Source: Heterodera schachtii (lineage: Eukaryota; Nematoda; Chromadorea; Rhabditida; Heteroderidae). From it: a stretch of DNA of 64,000 nucleotides. A program made the position numbers and the translations under genes. Position 1 is the first letter of the stretch, and each line of letters begins with the position of its first letter. Below are positions 60,161 to 64,000 of the stretch, in pieces. The notes under the pieces were generated by a model that saw only the letters and a list, made by a program, of their open reading frames with translations, did no database searches and was not told the origin of the DNA. The stretch covers positions 1,139,576-1,203,575 of the forward strand of contig SIJG01000029.1 in NCBI GenBank assembly GCA_023374025.1, read 5' to 3'.

Positions 60161-60926
60161 AAATAACTTACGGAATATTTATTAAAATAGCAAGAAATTA
60201 AAAAGTTGTGGTTTCAAAAATTATATAAAATAATAATGGAAAAAATAATTGAACGGATACCAAAGTTAGATATAAAAATAAAATTGCGCTGTCCATTTAA
60301 AAAGTTTAGCAAATTAAAATTTTTGTTTATAATTTCGTCTCCCAAAGATTAGCATTTTTGTGAGGGAATATAAATTTTGATTAAGATTGATAGAGAAAAA
60401 ATAGTAATTAAATGTTTAACTTCATATATTATAAGGAAATAAAAAATCAAACTAATATAAAAATCAAAATACGAAAAAATACTCTAAATGTTAAAGATTG
60501 AACGCTGTTATACTATGTCAATTTATTTACAAAATAATTAAAAATTATGAATAAGCTTATTCTTTGAACTAATATAAATTATATTTATACATCAAAGATA
60601 AAAAAATTTCATTAATTAATTTTCAAAATAAATACTTAATTATGGATCATTAGTAAATATTTGCGCTAAAGGACTGACTTATTCTAGTAAGAAATCTAAA
60701 CCTTAATATTCTAATTAAACAAAAAACGAAAAATAAGGAATATCAGAGAAAAAGAAAAATCAAGCGGATAAAAATAAAGTGCTTTATAATATAGATTTTT
60801 GATGATAGACTTATAAAGAAAATAATTAATTTTATTATGACATGATACAAATTTTTACTGATAAAAAATTATTTAAATGAAGATATTAATAAACGAATGG
60901 AATAAAAAATTACAAACAATTATTGA

Positions 60927-61010
60927 GTCGATGAGCTTGGTGAAGTTCAGAACGCTGTTCAGGAACTGATTCAGCGCACCAATCCTCTTAAAAATTTAAA
61001 ATCCGGCTAA
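60927..61010 (+). other. 27-codon exon-like island
   Basis: Reads VDELGEVQNAVQELIQRTNP to a TAA on the plus strand, an amphipathic-helix-like segment. The minus strand (IGALNQFLNSVLNFTKLIDS) is equally plausible and follows a TTTTTAAG acceptor. Strand unresolved. Confidence 0.25.
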
Positions 61011-61173
61011 TATAATGACTTGTTCAAAAACCTAATAATAAACTATAAAAGGATGTATTTTACTTTTATGAAATATATTAAAGAAATAATTCAAAAATAT
61101 AAATGTGAATATAAAAAAGAAAAACTTTATTTAAGGGAAGAGAAAAAATTTATGAACCTCTCTTACTTTGAAA

Positions 61174-62175
61174 TAGGGCTGCACGGGTCCGGGTATTTGG
61201 GCAAAAACCGGGTCCGGGTATTACCGGGTATTGAAAAGCCGGGTACCGGGTCGGGTACCAGTTTTTAAACCGGGTACCGGGTCGGGTATCGGGTACCCGG
61301 TGAAATCGTGTATTGCAGAAATTTTTAATTTTTATGTACCGGGTCGGGTATCGGGTACCCGGTGAAATCGTGTATTGCAGAAATTTTTAATTTTTATTTC
61401 CTTCAAAATTATTATTTAACAGAAATTTTTTCAGTAATAAATGCTAACAATAAACATTATTTTTCCAATTTTTTATTGCTATTAAAACCACTTTTTTTGC
61501 GGTTCGATTTTTCCAAAAAAACTTTTCAAGAACAGGGGGTCTGGGGTACCGATAGGCGCAGCCGGGAAAAATTTTGAAAATTACTTCTGATTTGTTAACA
61601 GATTTTATTAAAAAAATGACCAAATTGTGTTATTTTAGCCAATATATTTACAGAATTTCTACCAAAAATGTTCAAATTTTCAAAATTTCTTATGGGAATA
61701 TTGTAAAAAATTAAGAAATTTCTTTTAAAATTCTATGAAAGCAAAAATAATTTTTTTTAATTTATAAACTTTTAAGCTTTATTTAATTAATAATAAAATG
61801 GCAATTTCCAACAAAAATTTAAAATAAATGCTAAATAAAAAGAAGTGCTATGCGAAGGAATTGAACCTGACAAATGAGCAAATAACGAATTGAATCCAAG
61901 AGATTAACCACCAAGCCACAGAAGCAATGAAATGACTCATTTTTAAAATAAATCTTAATTTAATTAAAAAAATTTTCCGTTCCTCCAACTTTGCTCAACA
62001 ATTTGATCCAGACCCCCATTCTTACCAGTCTATTTTAATACCCGGTTGGACCCGGACCTACCGGGTCGGGTACCGGGTATTGGATTTTCAAAAAACCGAG
62101 TCCGGGTCCGGGTCCGGGTAGTGAAAAAACCGGGTATCCGGGTCTGGGACCCGGTCGGGTACCCGTGCAGCCCTA
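61174..62175. mobile_element. hAT-type non-autonomous element 5
   Basis: The ends TAGGGCTGCACGGGT and the complement are flanked by the exact 8-bp duplication CTTTGAAA (61166-61173 and 62176-62183). Subterminal regions are GGGTCCGGGTACCGGGT repeats, and the left one includes a 62-bp tandem doubling (about 61275-61397). The interior matches element 2 in inverted orientation: the core at 61500-61630, a tRNA-like segment at 61845-61926, and CCCCCATTCTTACCAG at 62012-62027 (complement at 7549-7564). No transposase is encoded. Confidence 0.94.
61845..61926 (-). other. tRNA-like segment in element 5
   Basis: On the minus strand, TGGCTTGGTGGTTAATC is a good A-box and GGTTCAATTCC (61857-61867) a good B-box, with a serine/leucine-tRNA-like layout between them. 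The anticodon stem does not pair fully. The plus strand carries the complement of the homologous segment in element 2. Confidence 0.55.
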
Positions 62176-62183
62176 CTTTGAAA

Positions 62184-64000
62184 CAATATTCAGAAAAATA
62201 AATTTAATTCTATTGATTAAAGCAATTATTATAAATTTAGTTAATTCCAGTTTTGTTCTGCTGATATTATAAAATGAATACATGCAATTCAGTTTTCATA
62301 TAAAATTTTGCTTTTTTACGCGTTTTGATTTAACGCCCGAACTCATTAATTAAAATGTTCTTAAATATTTTAATAATTTTAATTCTGAAATTCCTAAATG
62401 AAAAGCGCATTATTAGAACCATATGAAAAATAAATTTTTTTTTAAATTCTTTTATTGGTTAATTTTATCAGCAAACTTTAACTTTTTCAGATAAGAGAAG
62501 ACATTGGTCAATTCGACGGGAAAATTGATTATTTAAATGGTAAACATTAGGTTCAAAGAATCAATTTTTTATAATTTGATCGAGACTACCACTCCATGCA
62601 TTCTTTTCAGCAAAATATGTGAATTTTATTATTTATTAAATATGCACTTTGATGGCTTCGAAATACTGTTCATGAAAATTTTAGTTGTATTTTATAAATT
62701 TATTTAAATTAACAGCGCATAGACTTGGGTTTTTAAAGGTTATTTATTTTTTATGATTATTTCTTTTTATATCATTCATATTCTGTAAAATTGCACTAAT
62801 ATTTTTTTAAATAAAATACTTTTATATATTAATAAAATATCATGAGATTTATAAGGAAAAAACTACTTTTTCATTATAATTGTATGCACATTAGTTCGTT
62901 TTTCTATAGTAAATATTCTTTATCATTTATAACCAATGATTTGAAATAGTTTGATTTATATATATTTTTTAATTACTATTGTATTAAAAATTCAAAGAAT
63001 TTCGATGAATTTACTTTAGACGTTACTTTTTAATAATTATAAACAATTTAACTTATTCCATATGGTATAATTTATATGTTGTACAAAATATTAAAAAAAA
63101 AGTCTTTTATTCTTCGGATATTTTAAGTTTTGTTGGTATTTTTTTATGTTTTAAATCGAATTATTTTTTCTGTAAAAATTAAATATTACTTTTAAATTGG
63201 TCCAATGGCGTCAATATTTGCACAAAAAATGAATGATTTTTACATCAACGATCGCATCATATTCTTAAAATTTATCATTTTACTTTATTTTTGATAATTA
63301 TGAATTATTTTATTCGTTAGTTTTTGGTTTAATAATAATAAAATAAATGAACTACTATTTTGCTTTACATTCAACAAGTCTCAAAGAAACCGAAATCTCT
63401 TTTCCTATTTATATTTACTTTATTTCTAAACAAATTTGGAATTTTCTTTCATTTAGTCATGCAAAACGTACATATATTAACTGATTTTATACTTATTTTA
63501 AATTTTTTGTTTTTTAAAATTTTTTGCCAATTACTTTTAATTCTTTCTACAATAAATATTTCAAGCATATTCTTTTTATATTATTTAGATTTAATTTCTA
63601 AATTGTACCAAAATTTTTATTTTGGTTACATGTAATAACAAGCAAGTTAATTATCGTTTGTATTTTGATTGAATTTATGAATATATATTTTTTTTTACGT
63701 GTTTTTGATATTGCATTTATTTGTACGTTGTTTTATTTCTTATATAAAATTTACCAAATAACTGTTTTTATCAAATTCAATTGTCATTTTGTAAATCTTT
63801 TGTTCGAATTTTCGAATGTATCCATAAATAGAATAAACATAAGAATTAAAAAAGGTCACATAACAGGAAAATAATTGGAGAATAAATGTGAAGAAAATAA
63901 GTAATAAATTTATTCAAAAATTCCTAAATTATAAAACCTTTATGCTATTGATTTGATTCTTCAATAAATAAAAGCAAAGAAATGGGGATCAAAAGTGTAA
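62184..64000. other. AT-rich region
   Basis: No gene supported. The hydrophobic, phenylalanine- and isoleucine-rich plus-strand frames at 63360-63635 and 63665-63874 look like T-rich composition rather than proteins. Confidence 0.6.

Larger units (their letters stand above)
56541..61173. other. AT-rich region with small islands
   Basis: No intact gene. Listed separately: islands at 57624 and 60927, a minus-strand frame at 59942 and a TA microsatellite. A short GC-rich spot at 58755-58785 (GGCCCGCGAGGTGGCCTC) has no assignment. Confidence 0.6.

Noticed and set aside
63360..63874. Hydrophobic 91- and 69-codon frames as membrane proteins
   Set aside because: Composition is simply T-rich; there are no splice sites, GC-richer core or recognisable motif.

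Overview
This window is very AT-rich eukaryotic DNA dominated by repeats. It holds no intact conserved gene that I can name. Several signs point to a nematode-like metazoan: short exon-like islands with GTAAG/GTGAG donors and TTTCAG-type acceptors, many non-autonomous DNA transposons, a gag-protease LTR retrotransposon, and TTAGGC-containing palindromes (TTAGGC is the usual nematode telomere unit). An AT-rich nematode is my best guess. This is inference, and the species cannot be read from the sequence.

Layout: 0.1-5.1 kb is a 1.5-kb direct duplication with coding-like patches. 7.0-8.9 kb holds a hAT-type miniature element with a second hAT-type element nested in it. 9.8-11.0 kb is a third hAT-type element. 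11-17 kb is AT-rich with a possible IS1595/Merlin-like transposase remnant near 15.0 kb. 17.5-20.0 kb holds degraded plus-strand genes, one with two introns whose phases agree. 20.6-21.1 kb is a minus-strand charged-protein fragment with one in-frame stop. 21.1-26.4 kb is a 5.3-kb fold-back structure: 1.36-kb inverted arms around 18 copies of a 123-bp satellite, with a fourth hAT-type element at the inner arm boundary. 27.75-28.1 kb is an 86-bp tandem repeat abutting a 2.66-kb LTR retrotransposon (28.1-30.8 kb, minus strand) that keeps gag-protease, is frameshifted and lacks reverse transcriptase and integrase.

30.8-47.8 kb is mostly AT-rich with a 15-bp minisatellite, a GCGCC-rich inverted-repeat element (35.4-36.1 kb), a promoter-bearing LTR-like repeat (40.3-40.9 kb) and small duplications. 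47.8-53.1 kb is a satellite of 40 copies of a 132-bp unit with visible higher-order structure. 54.1 kb holds a good exon candidate. 55.3-56.4 kb is a CCGGTACCGG-rich repeat cluster. 61.17-62.18 kb is a fifth hAT-type element. The tail is AT-rich.

The most interesting pattern is a family of hAT-type miniature elements with exact 8-bp target-site duplications. They share an internal core (a GGTGCCGATAGGCGCC quasi-palindrome, and in two of them a tRNA-like segment), but each has different, microsatellite-like, GC-rich terminal inverted repeats. No transposase for them lies in the window, so they must have been mobilised in trans. All coordinates and repeat matches were read by eye; no similarity search was run.
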